Assembly: GCA_964424565.1 (NCBI GenBank)
Contig: CAYRIZ010000069.1
Location: forward strand, 1-8,865
From: Avisuccinivibrio sp964424565
GTDB taxonomy: Bacteria > Pseudomonadota > Gammaproteobacteria > Enterobacterales > Succinivibrionaceae
DNA length: 8,865 nt
Reading direction: 5' to 3'
Shown: positions 1 to 6,152 of the stretch, piece after piece
How the letters are laid out: the number at the start of each line of letters is the position of its first letter
Position numbering within the stretch: the stretch's first letter is position 1
Program-made: the position numbers and the translations under genes
Notes under the pieces: generated by a model
Told to the model about the DNA's origin: nothing
What the model saw: the letters and a program-made list of their open reading frames with translations, nothing else
Databases searched by the model: none

Positions 1-61
1 CCCGTGTTATGAGCGGGTGGGCGCTAGTGAAATGTAAAACCTACAAGATTTGGGGCGCAGA

Positions 62-87
62 CAAAATAAATCCCCGACTGGCGGGGA
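62..87 (-). terminator. Intrinsic terminator after hupB
   Basis: On the minus strand a 6-bp perfect stem (TCCCCG and CGGGGA) with a 5-base loop is followed directly by TTTATTTT. It begins about 48 bases past the tandem TAA TAA stops of hupB. This is the standard form of a Rho-independent terminator and closes the hupB transcript. Confidence 0.8.
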
Positions 88-134
88 ATATCAGAAAGGC
101 TATGAAATAAACAGCAAATATCAACGGGATTTTA

Positions 135-407
135 TTACTTTAAGCTGTCTTTCAGGGACTTGCCGGCCTTGAAGGCAGGAACCTTGCCGGCAGGAATGTG
201 AACTTCTTCCTTGGTACGCGGATTGCGCCCTATGCGTTCAGCTCTCTCCCGGACCATAAAGGTGCCAAAGCCCACCAGAGAGACTGACTCGCCATTGACC
301 AACGCTTCCCTGACCGTGTCGACAAAAGCATTTACCGCCGCCTGAGAATCTTTCAGAGAAAGCTTGGTCTTTTCAGCGATCTTATCTACTAACTGCCCTT
401 TATTCAC
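135..407 (-). CDS. hupB: DNA-binding protein HU, beta-type
   Basis: This is a 90-residue histone-like nucleoid protein, the usual HU length. HU binds DNA without strict sequence specificity as a dimer, bends it and helps compact the nucleoid. The protein starts MNKGQLVDKIAEKT, matching the N-terminal helix of the family. It carries the core VGFGTF at about residues 45-50 and the DNA-binding beta-arm with RNPRT at about 61-65, whose proline intercalates between base pairs in HU. The start codon is GTG, supported by AGGAG at 414-418, 6 bases upstream. No in-frame ATG fits the family N-terminus better. Its position after lon matches hupB of E. coli, which is why I choose the beta symbol rather than hupA. 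It ends in tandem TAA stops and has its own terminator. Confidence 0.96.
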   Translation of the reverse strand: MNKGQLVDKIAEKTKLSLKDSQAAVNAFVDTVREALVNGESVSLVGFGTFMVRERAERIGRNPRTKEEVHIPAGKVPAFKAGKSLKDSLK

Positions 408-603
408 AATTGACTCCTTTTATCGATGATGGCGACCGCTGCAGCTGCAAGCCCGGCGGCCTCAATGTATTTTATTATGCATAAGCTTGCACATCTTTAT
501 TAGAGTTTGTTGCAATAAATGGGATCTCAGGCACTATTTTAGACAACTTTCAGGGCAAAAAACGCCTCTGAGCCTTGATAATACAGGCCTTTCCGCTGCG
601 ATT
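408..603 (-). promoter_or_regulatory. hupB upstream region (promoter not resolved)
   Basis: This is the 196-base gap between the lon-linked small gene and hupB. The part at about 465-545 is clearly A+T rich, with TTGCAA, TAATAA and CATAAT boxes on the minus strand. No pair has good 16-18 base spacing, so I do not assign a single promoter. At 551-570 the minus strand has an imperfect stem (CAGAGGC and GCCCTG, one bulged A) around a run of six T. It is a poor candidate for a terminator of the lon transcript. hupB may be partly read through from lon. Confidence 0.3.
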
Positions 604-996
604 TCAGGCCTGATCCGCCTTCTGCTCCCGCTGCAGTTTTTCCAGATGCAGCCGTACCACCTCCAGACGATCCTCCAGCTGCAGGCTCAGGCGGCGCAGC
701 TCGGCAGCCCGGTCCTCGAGCTGATTCAACTCCAGAAAATCCACCGCCAGATTGAGATTGGGCACCAGATTTTCGGCGCTGACACAAAGCATTTTGGCCA
801 GTTTGATAAAGATTTGCGCATCCACCGGCTGCTGCCCGCCCTCTATGGCGGCGGCCAGACCGTCTATATGCCGCAGCAGGGCTGCAGCCGCCTGCTGCAG
901 TCCGTCGGGATTATCCAAAGCTGCCTCTGCCCCGCCCTGAGCGGTTTCATCGATCACGGCGGCAGGCTCAGTCCGGCTTTGCTGTAAATCTTCCAT
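604..996 (-). CDS. Small acidic coiled-coil protein downstream of lon, unknown function
   Basis: I do not recognise this 130-residue protein. I see no signal peptide, membrane segment or catalytic motif. Residues 1-60 are rich in alanine, glutamine and acidic residues. Residues 60-90 look like a packed helix (IFIKLAKMLCV), and residues 87-126 are a charged, leucine-spaced helix (LELNQLEDRAAELRRL and onward) with the pattern of a coiled coil. The reading frame opens further upstream, but the ATG at 996-994 is the clear start because AGGAGG (1005-1010) sits 8 bases before it. The gene starts only 25 bases after the lon stop, with no terminator between, so it should share the lon transcript and perhaps be translationally coupled. 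A role linked to Lon, such as an adaptor or substrate, is only a guess from position. It is real on the strength of the ribosome binding site and spacing. Confidence 0.72.
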   Translation of the reverse strand: MEDLQQSRTEPAAVIDETAQGGAEAALDNPDGLQQAAAALLRHIDGLAAAIEGGQQPVDAQIFIKLAKMLCVSAENLVPNLNLAVDFLELNQLEDRAAELRRLSLQLEDRLEVVRLHLEKLQREQKADQA

Positions 997-1021
997 GGGC
1001 AAGTCCTCCTCAGATCCTGTT

Positions 1022-3520
1022 TTAACAATTGGACAGCGGATTGCCGGCCACTTCACTGCTGCCGCTGCGTCCGGACTGTTCAGCCCAGGGGGTCTGCGGC
1101 ATGAAGCTGCCCGGCTCGTTGACCAAAGCGGCATCGAGCACTTCATCTATGTGTTTGACAGGCACTATCTTCAGACCCCGCTTGACCTTATCGGGAATAT
1201 CCCACAGATCCTTGACATTGTCGGCCGGAATGAGCACGGTCTTGATGCCGCCGCGCAGGGCCGCCAGCAGTTTTTCCTTCAGGCCGCCTATAGGCAACAC
1301 ATCGCCGCGCAGCGTGATCTCACCGGTCATGGCCACATCAGCCCGTACCGGATTGCCGGTTAAGGCTGAGACCACTGCCGTGACCATACCTATGCCGGCT
1401 GAAGGGCCTTCCTTGGGGGTGGCGCCTTCAGGGACATGGATGTGCAGATCGCATTTTTCATAGAAGGAGCGGTTTAAATGCAGGGAAGCCGAGCGCTTGC
1501 GCACCAAAGTAATGGCGGCGCTGATGCTCTCCTTCATGACCTCGCCCAGCTTGCCGGTAAGCTGATGCTTGCCTGTGCCTTCATTGGCCACCGCCTCCAG
1601 CTGCAGGATGTCACCGCCTATGGAAGTCCAGGCCAGACCGTTGACCAGACCTACCTTGTTGGCCTCCAGCCTGGAGGTGAAATCATAGCGCCGGGGACCG
1701 AGCAGTTTGGCCAGCTGTTCCACGCCTATTACCGATTTGCGCGGTCTTGAGGTGTGTCCCTTTTCGGCTGCGGCTGCCGCCTTGAGCATCTTTTCCTTGA
1801 CCACCTTGCGGCACAGGGCATTGATCAGCCTTTCCAGACCGCGCACGCCGGCTTCATGGGTATAGTAGCGGATCAGCTCGGTTAAGGCCTCATCCTTGAG
1901 CTCAAATTCCTTGGCAGTCAGCGCATTGAGGCGCAGCTGTTTGGGCAGCAGATACTGTTTGGCTATGTTGAACTTCTCATCTTCCGTGTAGGAGGTGAGA
2001 TCTATGATCTCCATGCGATCGAGCAGCGGCTCGGGAATATTGTAGGAGTTGGCTGTAGCTATAAAGAGCACATTGGACAGATCGAAATCCAGATCCACAT
2101 AATTGTCATTAAAGGTGCGGTTCTGCTCCGGATCCAGTACCTCCAGCAGGGCATCTGCCGGATCACCGCGCAGGCCGTCCCGGCCGATCTTGTCTATTTC
2201 ATCGAGCACAAACAGCGGATTGTTCACCCCGGCTCTGATCAGGCTCTGAATGATGCGTCCGGGCATGGAGCCCACATAGGTGCGGCGGTGGCCGCGGATT
2301 TCGGACTCATCGTGCACGCCGCCCAAAGCCACGCGGATGTACTTGCGGCCGGTGGCTTTGGCCACCGAGGCACCCAGTGAGGTCTTGCCTATGCCCGGAG
2401 GGCCCATCAGGCAGATGATGGGGCCGGTAATCTTTCGGGAACGGGCCTGTACGGCCAGATATTCCAGGATGCGTTCCTTGACCTTCTCCAGCCCGTAATG
2501 ATCATGATCCAGCTGTTCCTGGGCCTGCTTGATATTGTGATTGACCTCGGATGCCACTTCCCAGGGGATGGAGAACAGAGTGTCAATATAATTGCGCACC
2601 ACGGCTCCCTCTGAGGAGTTGGCGCTCATGACACCCAACTTGCCTATTTCCTTGTCCAGGCGCTCCAGCACTGCCGCCGGAGCCTTGAAGCTCTTGAGCT
2701 TTTCGCGGTACTCATTGATCTCATTGAGATCATCATTCTCCAGTTTCAGCTCGCGGCGTATGGCCTTGAGCTGCTCATTGAGGAAGTACTCGCGCTGATT
2801 CTGCTCCATAGAACGCCTGGCTTCCCGCTTGATGAAATCCTCCATCTCCTGCCGGTAGGAGAAACCGTTTAAGTAGGTGATCAGGATCCTGGCGCGTTCC
2901 AGAGGATCGATCTCGCGCAGCAGCAGTCTCTTGTCCCGCAGATCCAAAGTCAGGATCTGCCCCAGCACGTCGGTCATGATGCCCAGGTTGGATTCGCGTC
3001 TGATCTTGTCCACCAGATCGGAGGGCACACTTTTCTCCACTATGGCCTTTACTGAGCCTTCAGAGTTTTTAATGGCATTGTCCAGGCTGGAGAGCAGGGC
3101 ATTTCTTAAATTGACTGCCTTGATGGCATCGGGCTGCGGTTCGGCCAGGGTTTTGACTTTGGCATAGCGGATCACCTGATCGCGATCGTCCTGCAGCTCG
3201 ATCAGCTCTATACGCTGCAGACCGTAAATCACACAGCGGTAGGTATCAGGATCTTTGTATTCACCGCTTAATACTTGGCACAGCAGACCCACCGGCAGCA
3301 GACCATCCCGGCCGGGCTGCTCGTCATTGTCATTGATCTGGCAGAAAACAGCCAGATTTTGGTTCTGCTCCTGTGCCCGGCGGCAGGCCTGTATGGACTG
3401 CTCACGCGCGGCCAGAATCTGCACATTGGTATGCGGCGTCACTATGATGCCGCGCAGTGAGATCAAGGGGCAGATGATCTCCACCGACTCCTGTTTGTTT
3501 TCTTGGAAATTGTTTGCCAT
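1022..3520 (-). CDS. lon: ATP-dependent protease Lon (La)
   Basis: Lon is a cytoplasmic homo-hexameric AAA+ serine protease that unfolds and degrades damaged and regulatory proteins. The 832 residues show the N-terminal substrate domain (about 13-215), a helical linker (about 220-330), Walker A GPPGIGKT (373-380), Walker B FVLDEID with D440 and E441, the likely arginine finger R502, and a C-terminal protease domain. The catalytic serine is S707 in EGPSAG. The lysine is K750 in GGLKEK, the same 43-residue spacing as S679 and K722 in E. coli. All key residues are present, so it should be active. It exceeds the E. coli protein by 48 residues, with an alanine-rich insert near 580-597 and a serine/glycine-rich tail of about 20 residues. 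The ATG is preceded by AAAGGA only 1-2 bases away, which is unusually tight. A GTG at 3484-3482 is a less likely alternative start. A sigma-32-like promoter lies upstream. Confidence 0.98.
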   Translation of the reverse strand: MANNFQENKQESVEIICPLISLRGIIVTPHTNVQILAAREQSIQACRRAQEQNQNLAVFCQINDNDEQPGRDGLLPVGLLCQVLSGEYKDPDTYRCVIYGLQRIELIELQDDRDQVIRYAKVKTLAEPQPDAIKAVNLRNALLSSLDNAIKNSEGSVKAIVEKSVPSDLVDKIRRESNLGIMTDVLGQILTLDLRDKRLLLREIDPLERARILITYLNGFSYRQEMEDFIKREARRSMEQNQREYFLNEQLKAIRRELKLENDDLNEINEYREKLKSFKAPAAVLERLDKEIGKLGVMSANSSEGAVVRNYIDTLFSIPWEVASEVNHNIKQAQEQLDHDHYGLEKVKERILEYLAVQARSRKITGPIICLMGPPGIGKTSLGASVAKATGRKYIRVALGGVHDESEIRGHRRTYVGSMPGRIIQSLIRAGVNNPLFVLDEIDKIGRDGLRGDPADALLEVLDPEQNRTFNDNYVDLDFDLSNVLFIATANSYNIPEPLLDRMEIIDLTSYTEDEKFNIAKQYLLPKQLRLNALTAKEFELKDEALTELIRYYTHEAGVRGLERLINALCRKVVKEKMLKAAAAAEKGHTSRPRKSVIGVEQLAKLLGPRRYDFTSRLEANKVGLVNGLAWTSIGGDILQLEAVANEGTGKHQLTGKLGEVMKESISAAITLVRKRSASLHLNRSFYEKCDLHIHVPEGATPKEGPSAGIGMVTAVVSALTGNPVRADVAMTGEITLRGDVLPIGGLKEKLLAALRGGIKTVLIPADNVKDLWDIPDKVKRGLKIVPVKHIDEVLDAALVNEPGSFMPQTPWAEQSGRSGSSEVAGNPLSNC

Positions 3521-3590
3521 ATCCTTTATTTCTGCTGTGAAAAATTTGATCCAAGCCGCACTTCTCAGCCTATGCGGTCACTAACTTTCA

Positions 3591-3620
3591 TAAATAAGGC
3601 CTTGACTGTCAATTTTCAAG
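3591..3620 (-). promoter_or_regulatory. Heat-shock (sigma-32) type promoter of lon
   Basis: On the minus strand CTTGAAA (3620-3614) is followed after 14 bases by CCTTATTTA (3599-3591). The sigma-32 consensus is CTTGAAA, a spacer of about 11-16 bases, then CCCCATNTA. The -35 box matches fully and the -10 box matches at all but two positions. The expected start near 3584 gives a leader of about 65 bases before lon. In E. coli lon is also a sigma-32 gene. An overlapping TTGACA (3612-3607) lacks a good sigma-70 -10 box at the right distance. Confidence 0.65.
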
Positions 3621-3625
3621 AGCTT

Positions 3626-3657
3626 TTCCCCGGGCGGCGGCAGAAAAACCCCGGGAA
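3626..3657. repeat. Inverted repeat between clpX terminator and lon promoter
   Basis: TTCCCCGGG (3626-3634) and CCCCGGGAA (3649-3657) form a stem pairing at 8 of 9 positions, with one mismatch and a 14-base loop. It ends 6 bases upstream of the lon -35 box. No T run follows the stem on the minus strand, so it is not a typical second terminator. It could be a binding site for a regulator of lon. Confidence 0.45.
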
Positions 3658-3678
3658 GCAGGCCATAACGGCAGACAT

Positions 3679-3713
3679 AAAAAAGGCGCACTGCCCTGTA
3701 GCTGCAGTACGCC
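3679..3713 (-). terminator. Intrinsic terminator after clpX
   Basis: On the minus strand a 10-bp stem (GGCGTACTGC with GCAGTGCGCC, one G-U pair) closes a 9-base loop and is followed immediately by six T. It lies 46 bases past the clpX stop. It should end the clpP-clpX transcript and separate it from lon. Confidence 0.88.
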
Positions 3714-3758
3714 CTTCTGTCCGCAGATCCCGCCCCCCAGCGCCGGGATGCAGGTCAA

Positions 3759-5060
3759 TCAGGGATTGAAGACCACCTGATCGTCGAGCTCTTCCTTGAT
3801 GACCAGAGGCTCGGAGCCGTTGCGGACGGCATTTTCATCCACCACCACTTTTTTGACATTGTGCACGGAGGGAATATCGTACATGGTGTTGAGCAGCAGG
3901 CTTTCCACCACCGAGCGCAGGCCGCGGGCGCCGGTGTGGCGCTCTATGGCTGTATCGGCTATGGCCTGCAGGGCTTCTTCGGTAAATTCCAGCTCCACCC
4001 CCTCGAGATTGAACATGGCCTCAAACTGCCGCACTATGGCATTCTTGGGCTCACGCAGTACCCGCACCAGCGCATCGCGGTCGAGCTCCTCCAGGGCGGT
4101 GATGACAGGCATACGGCCGACAAATTCCGGAATAATGCCGAATTTGACCAGATCATCAGGCTCCACGCGCTGATACTTCTGCGTCAGGGTCAGCTTGTCC
4201 TTCTGGCCGCGCACCTCGGCGCCGAAACCTATGCCGCTGTTTTTGGAGACGCGCTTTTCCACTATGCGATCCAGACCATCAAAGGCACCGCCGCAGATGA
4301 AGAGGATTTGTGAAGTATCCACTTCAATCATCTTCTGCTGCGGATGTTTGCGCCCGCCCTTGGGCGGAATGGAGGCTACGGTACCTTCCACCAGCTTGAG
4401 CAGGGCCTGCTGTACACCTTCACCGGAAACGTCGCGGGTAATGGAGGGATTTTCGGACTTGCGGGCAATTTTGTCTATTTCATCTATATAGACTATGCCC
4501 TGCTGAGCCTTTTTCACATCATAATCGCAGGTCTGCAGCAGACGCACGATCACATTTTCCACATCCTCGCCTACATATCCTGCTTCCGTCAGGGTGGTGG
4601 CATCGGACATGGCAAAAGGCACCTTCAGGAAACGGGCCAGAGTCTGCACCAGCAGGGTTTTGCCTGAACCGGTGGGACCGATGATCAGAATATTGGACTT
4701 GCCCAGCTCCACGCTGTCATCATCCTGGGTGGAGTGACGCAGGCGCTTGTAGTGATTGTAAACTGCAACCGACAGCACCTTTTTGGCTTCTTCCTGACCG
4801 ATCACATAATCGTCGAGATGCTGTGCCATCTCATGCGGGGTAGGAATGTTGTCCAGATCCAGGCCCTGCTGCTGACTTAAGGAGGGGCCTTCTTCCTTTT
4901 TGACCATGCCCTGATCGCTTAAGACCTGATAGCAGCGCATTACACAGTCAGAGCAGATGCAGTTGCCGTCATTGGACTTGATCATGGTCCGGTCGGCATT
5001 CTGCCCGCGGCCGCAGAAGATGCAGCGCATAGTATTCTTATCTTTGTTGTCGTTGTTCAT
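3759..5060 (-). CDS. clpX: ATP-dependent Clp protease ATP-binding subunit ClpX
   Basis: ClpX is the hexameric AAA+ unfoldase that recognises tagged substrates (for example ssrA) and feeds them into ClpP. The 433 residues carry the N-terminal C4 zinc-binding domain (C13, C16, C36, C39), Walker A GPTGSGKT (128-135), the pore loop GYVG (161-164), Walker B with D193 and E194, the second pore loop RKH (237-239), the ClpP-docking IGF loop (277-279), the arginine finger R316 and sensor-2 GARGLR (377-382). All are intact. The length is close to E. coli ClpX (424). An in-frame TGA lies three codons before the ATG, so the start cannot be extended. However, no convincing Shine-Dalgarno sequence precedes it, and M11 is an alternative that keeps the zinc domain. 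It follows clpP by 138 bases without a terminator. Confidence 0.98.
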   Translation of the reverse strand: MNNDNKDKNTMRCIFCGRGQNADRTMIKSNDGNCICSDCVMRCYQVLSDQGMVKKEEGPSLSQQQGLDLDNIPTPHEMAQHLDDYVIGQEEAKKVLSVAVYNHYKRLRHSTQDDDSVELGKSNILIIGPTGSGKTLLVQTLARFLKVPFAMSDATTLTEAGYVGEDVENVIVRLLQTCDYDVKKAQQGIVYIDEIDKIARKSENPSITRDVSGEGVQQALLKLVEGTVASIPPKGGRKHPQQKMIEVDTSQILFICGGAFDGLDRIVEKRVSKNSGIGFGAEVRGQKDKLTLTQKYQRVEPDDLVKFGIIPEFVGRMPVITALEELDRDALVRVLREPKNAIVRQFEAMFNLEGVELEFTEEALQAIADTAIERHTGARGLRSVVESLLLNTMYDIPSVHNVKKVVVDENAVRNGSEPLVIKEELDDQVVFNP

Positions 5061-5198
5061 CCAAAATCAGCGCACAACCGCCTGCTTCACATCAGGGGAG
5101 AAGCGCCGTCTCCTTTTCTTTTGCTAAACCCCATCAATCAAATAGTCCCGCTGCTGCCGCCAGGAGAGCCCCCTGCCTGCAGTGCTCCCGGTCCGGTC
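5061..5198 (-). other. clpP-clpX intergenic leader
   Basis: This is 138 bases with no terminator, so clpX probably receives transcripts from clpP. On the minus strand AAAAGGAG (about 5112-5119) lies some 55 bases before clpX, and its GGAG is also part of a small hairpin (GGAGA with TCTCC, 7-base loop). Just after it comes an ATG followed at once by TGA. Whether this affects clpX translation is unknown. No clear promoter is visible. Confidence 0.3.
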
Positions 5199-5215
5199 TC
5201 AGCTCCCTGCCTGCA
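5167..5215. repeat. Short direct repeat spanning the clpP stop codon
   Basis: AGCCCCCTGCCTGCA (5167-5181) and AGCTCCCTGCCTGCA (5201-5215) match at 14 of 15 positions, 34 bases apart. The second copy overlaps the last codons and stop of clpP. It could be a small tandem duplication or chance in a CTGC-rich stretch. Confidence 0.4.
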
Positions 5216-5816
5216 TCTGACTGCGGCTGACGATCACCTTATCGATCAGACCGTATTCCAGAGCCTCAGTAGCACTCATAAAATTGTCACGATCGCAGTC
5301 CCGCTCCAAGTCAGTAAGCGGCCGGCCGCAGTTGTTGGCCAGGATCTCAGTTAAAATGCGCTTGGTGCGCTCAATTTCCCGGGCATGAATCATAATATCA
5401 GAGGCCTGACCCTTAAAGCCGCCCAAAGGCTGATGAATCATGATGCGGGCATGCGGCAGGGCATAACGTTTGCCGCGGGTACCGCCGGAGAGCAGAAATG
5501 AACCCATGGAGCAGGCCTGACCCAGACAGAGAGTGCAGATATCCGGCTTGATATACTGCATGGTGTCATAAATGGCCATGCCGGCCGTTACTACGCCGCC
5601 GGGAGAGTTGATATAAAGATATATATCCTTGTCCGGATCTTCTGATTCCAGGAAAAGCAGCTGCGCCACAATGAGATCAGCCATGTGATCTTCAATTTCC
5701 CCGGTGATAAAGATTACGCGGTCTCTGAGCAGACGAGAGTAGATATCAAATGAACGCTCACCGCGCCCGGTTTGTTCAATAACCATAGGCACTAAGGCCT
5801 GCATGCGCTCCTGCAT
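5199..5816 (-). CDS. clpP: ATP-dependent Clp protease proteolytic subunit ClpP
   Basis: ClpP is the 14-subunit serine peptidase barrel that degrades proteins unfolded by ClpX or ClpA. The 205-residue protein has the catalytic triad S103 (in GQACSMGSF), H128 (in MIHQPLGG) and D177 (in the ERDCDRDNF segment). The 25- and 49-residue spacings match S97, H122 and D171 of mature E. coli ClpP. The oxyanion-hole segment SPGGVVTAG (71-79) is present. The frame is open for 23 codons further upstream, but I choose the ATG at 5816-5814 because AAAGGAGT (5828-5821) stands just before it and the protein then begins like other ClpP proteins (MQALVPMVIEQTGRGERSFD). The short N-terminus fits a propeptide that is self-cleaved. 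It is probably co-transcribed with clpX. Confidence 0.97.
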   Translation of the reverse strand: MQERMQALVPMVIEQTGRGERSFDIYSRLLRDRVIFITGEIEDHMADLIVAQLLFLESEDPDKDIYLYINSPGGVVTAGMAIYDTMQYIKPDICTLCLGQACSMGSFLLSGGTRGKRYALPHARIMIHQPLGGFKGQASDIMIHAREIERTKRILTEILANNCGRPLTDLERDCDRDNFMSATEALEYGLIDKVIVSRSQMQAGS

Positions 5817-6059
5817 GTATACTCCTTTATGTAAGAAAAATCTCATTCTTTGTAACTGTGCTCTGCCCTGCCGTCCGGCACTCATCTCATCTTAAATTTC
5901 GCCGTGCAGCCGGAAGGCTGAAAATCATCTGACGCTAATTATAGCTGTTTACCAAGGCTTTTTTCCCCGAAATTAGTTTGCAGGTACCGAGGTACCAGGG
6001 TCCGGACCTGTGCTGAGGCAGGTTGGGCCGGAGCTGCATCCACTGCAGTTACCGGCAAC
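5817..6059 (-). promoter_or_regulatory. clpP promoter and leader region
   Basis: The gap from clpP to the tig terminator holds the clpP control region. On the minus strand a perfect TATAAT lies at 5943-5938, but the -35 position 17 bases upstream reads GGAAAA, a poor match. Two palindromic sites lie upstream (5983-5996 and 5999-6008). The predicted leader of about 115 bases contains two small hairpins: CAGCC/GGCTG with a 4-base loop (5907-5920) and TGCC/GGCA with a 4-base loop (5869-5880). I see no sigma-32 pair here, although clpP is a heat-shock gene in E. coli. Confidence 0.42.
5983..6008. repeat. Tandem palindromes upstream of clpP
   Basis: GGTACC (5983-5988) and GGTACC (5991-5996) are separated by two bases, giving a symmetric unit that is both a direct and an inverted repeat. 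Two bases further is the perfect 10-base palindrome GGTCCGGACC (5999-6008). They lie about 40-65 bases upstream of the clpP -10 box, a position typical of activator or repressor sites. No known regulator is recognised. Confidence 0.5.
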
Positions 6060-6083
6060 AAAAACCCACCTCATTGAGGTGGG
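6060..6083 (-). terminator. Intrinsic terminator after tig
   Basis: On the minus strand a perfect 8-bp stem (CCCACCTC with GAGGTGGG, 3-base loop) is followed by five T. It lies 70 bases past the tig stop and separates tig from clpP. Confidence 0.9.
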
Positions 6084-6152
6084 ATTTGCAGATATAAGCC
6101 GGGCTTCCTTCAGGCGGAACCCGGGTTCGGATCACAAAGAGTGCTCAGGGCA

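Noticed and set aside
1..61. CTCATAA-like anticodon-loop pattern on the minus strand near 1-20, suggesting a tRNA
   Set aside because: The flanking bases do not form an anticodon stem, and there is no D-arm, T-arm or CCA end.
487..987. 166-codon plus-strand frame opposite the small coiled-coil gene
   Set aside because: It is antisense to a gene with a good ribosome binding site; its glutamine- and leucine-rich product looks like reverse-strand translation.
997..1146. Upstream extension of the small coiled-coil gene by 50 codons, overlapping the end of lon
   Set aside because: The strong AGGAGG site lies just before the ATG at 996, and the extension is a shadow of the lon frame with no family support.
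5817..5885. Longer clpP start at 5885
   Set aside because: The ribosome binding site and family N-terminus both point to the ATG at 5816.
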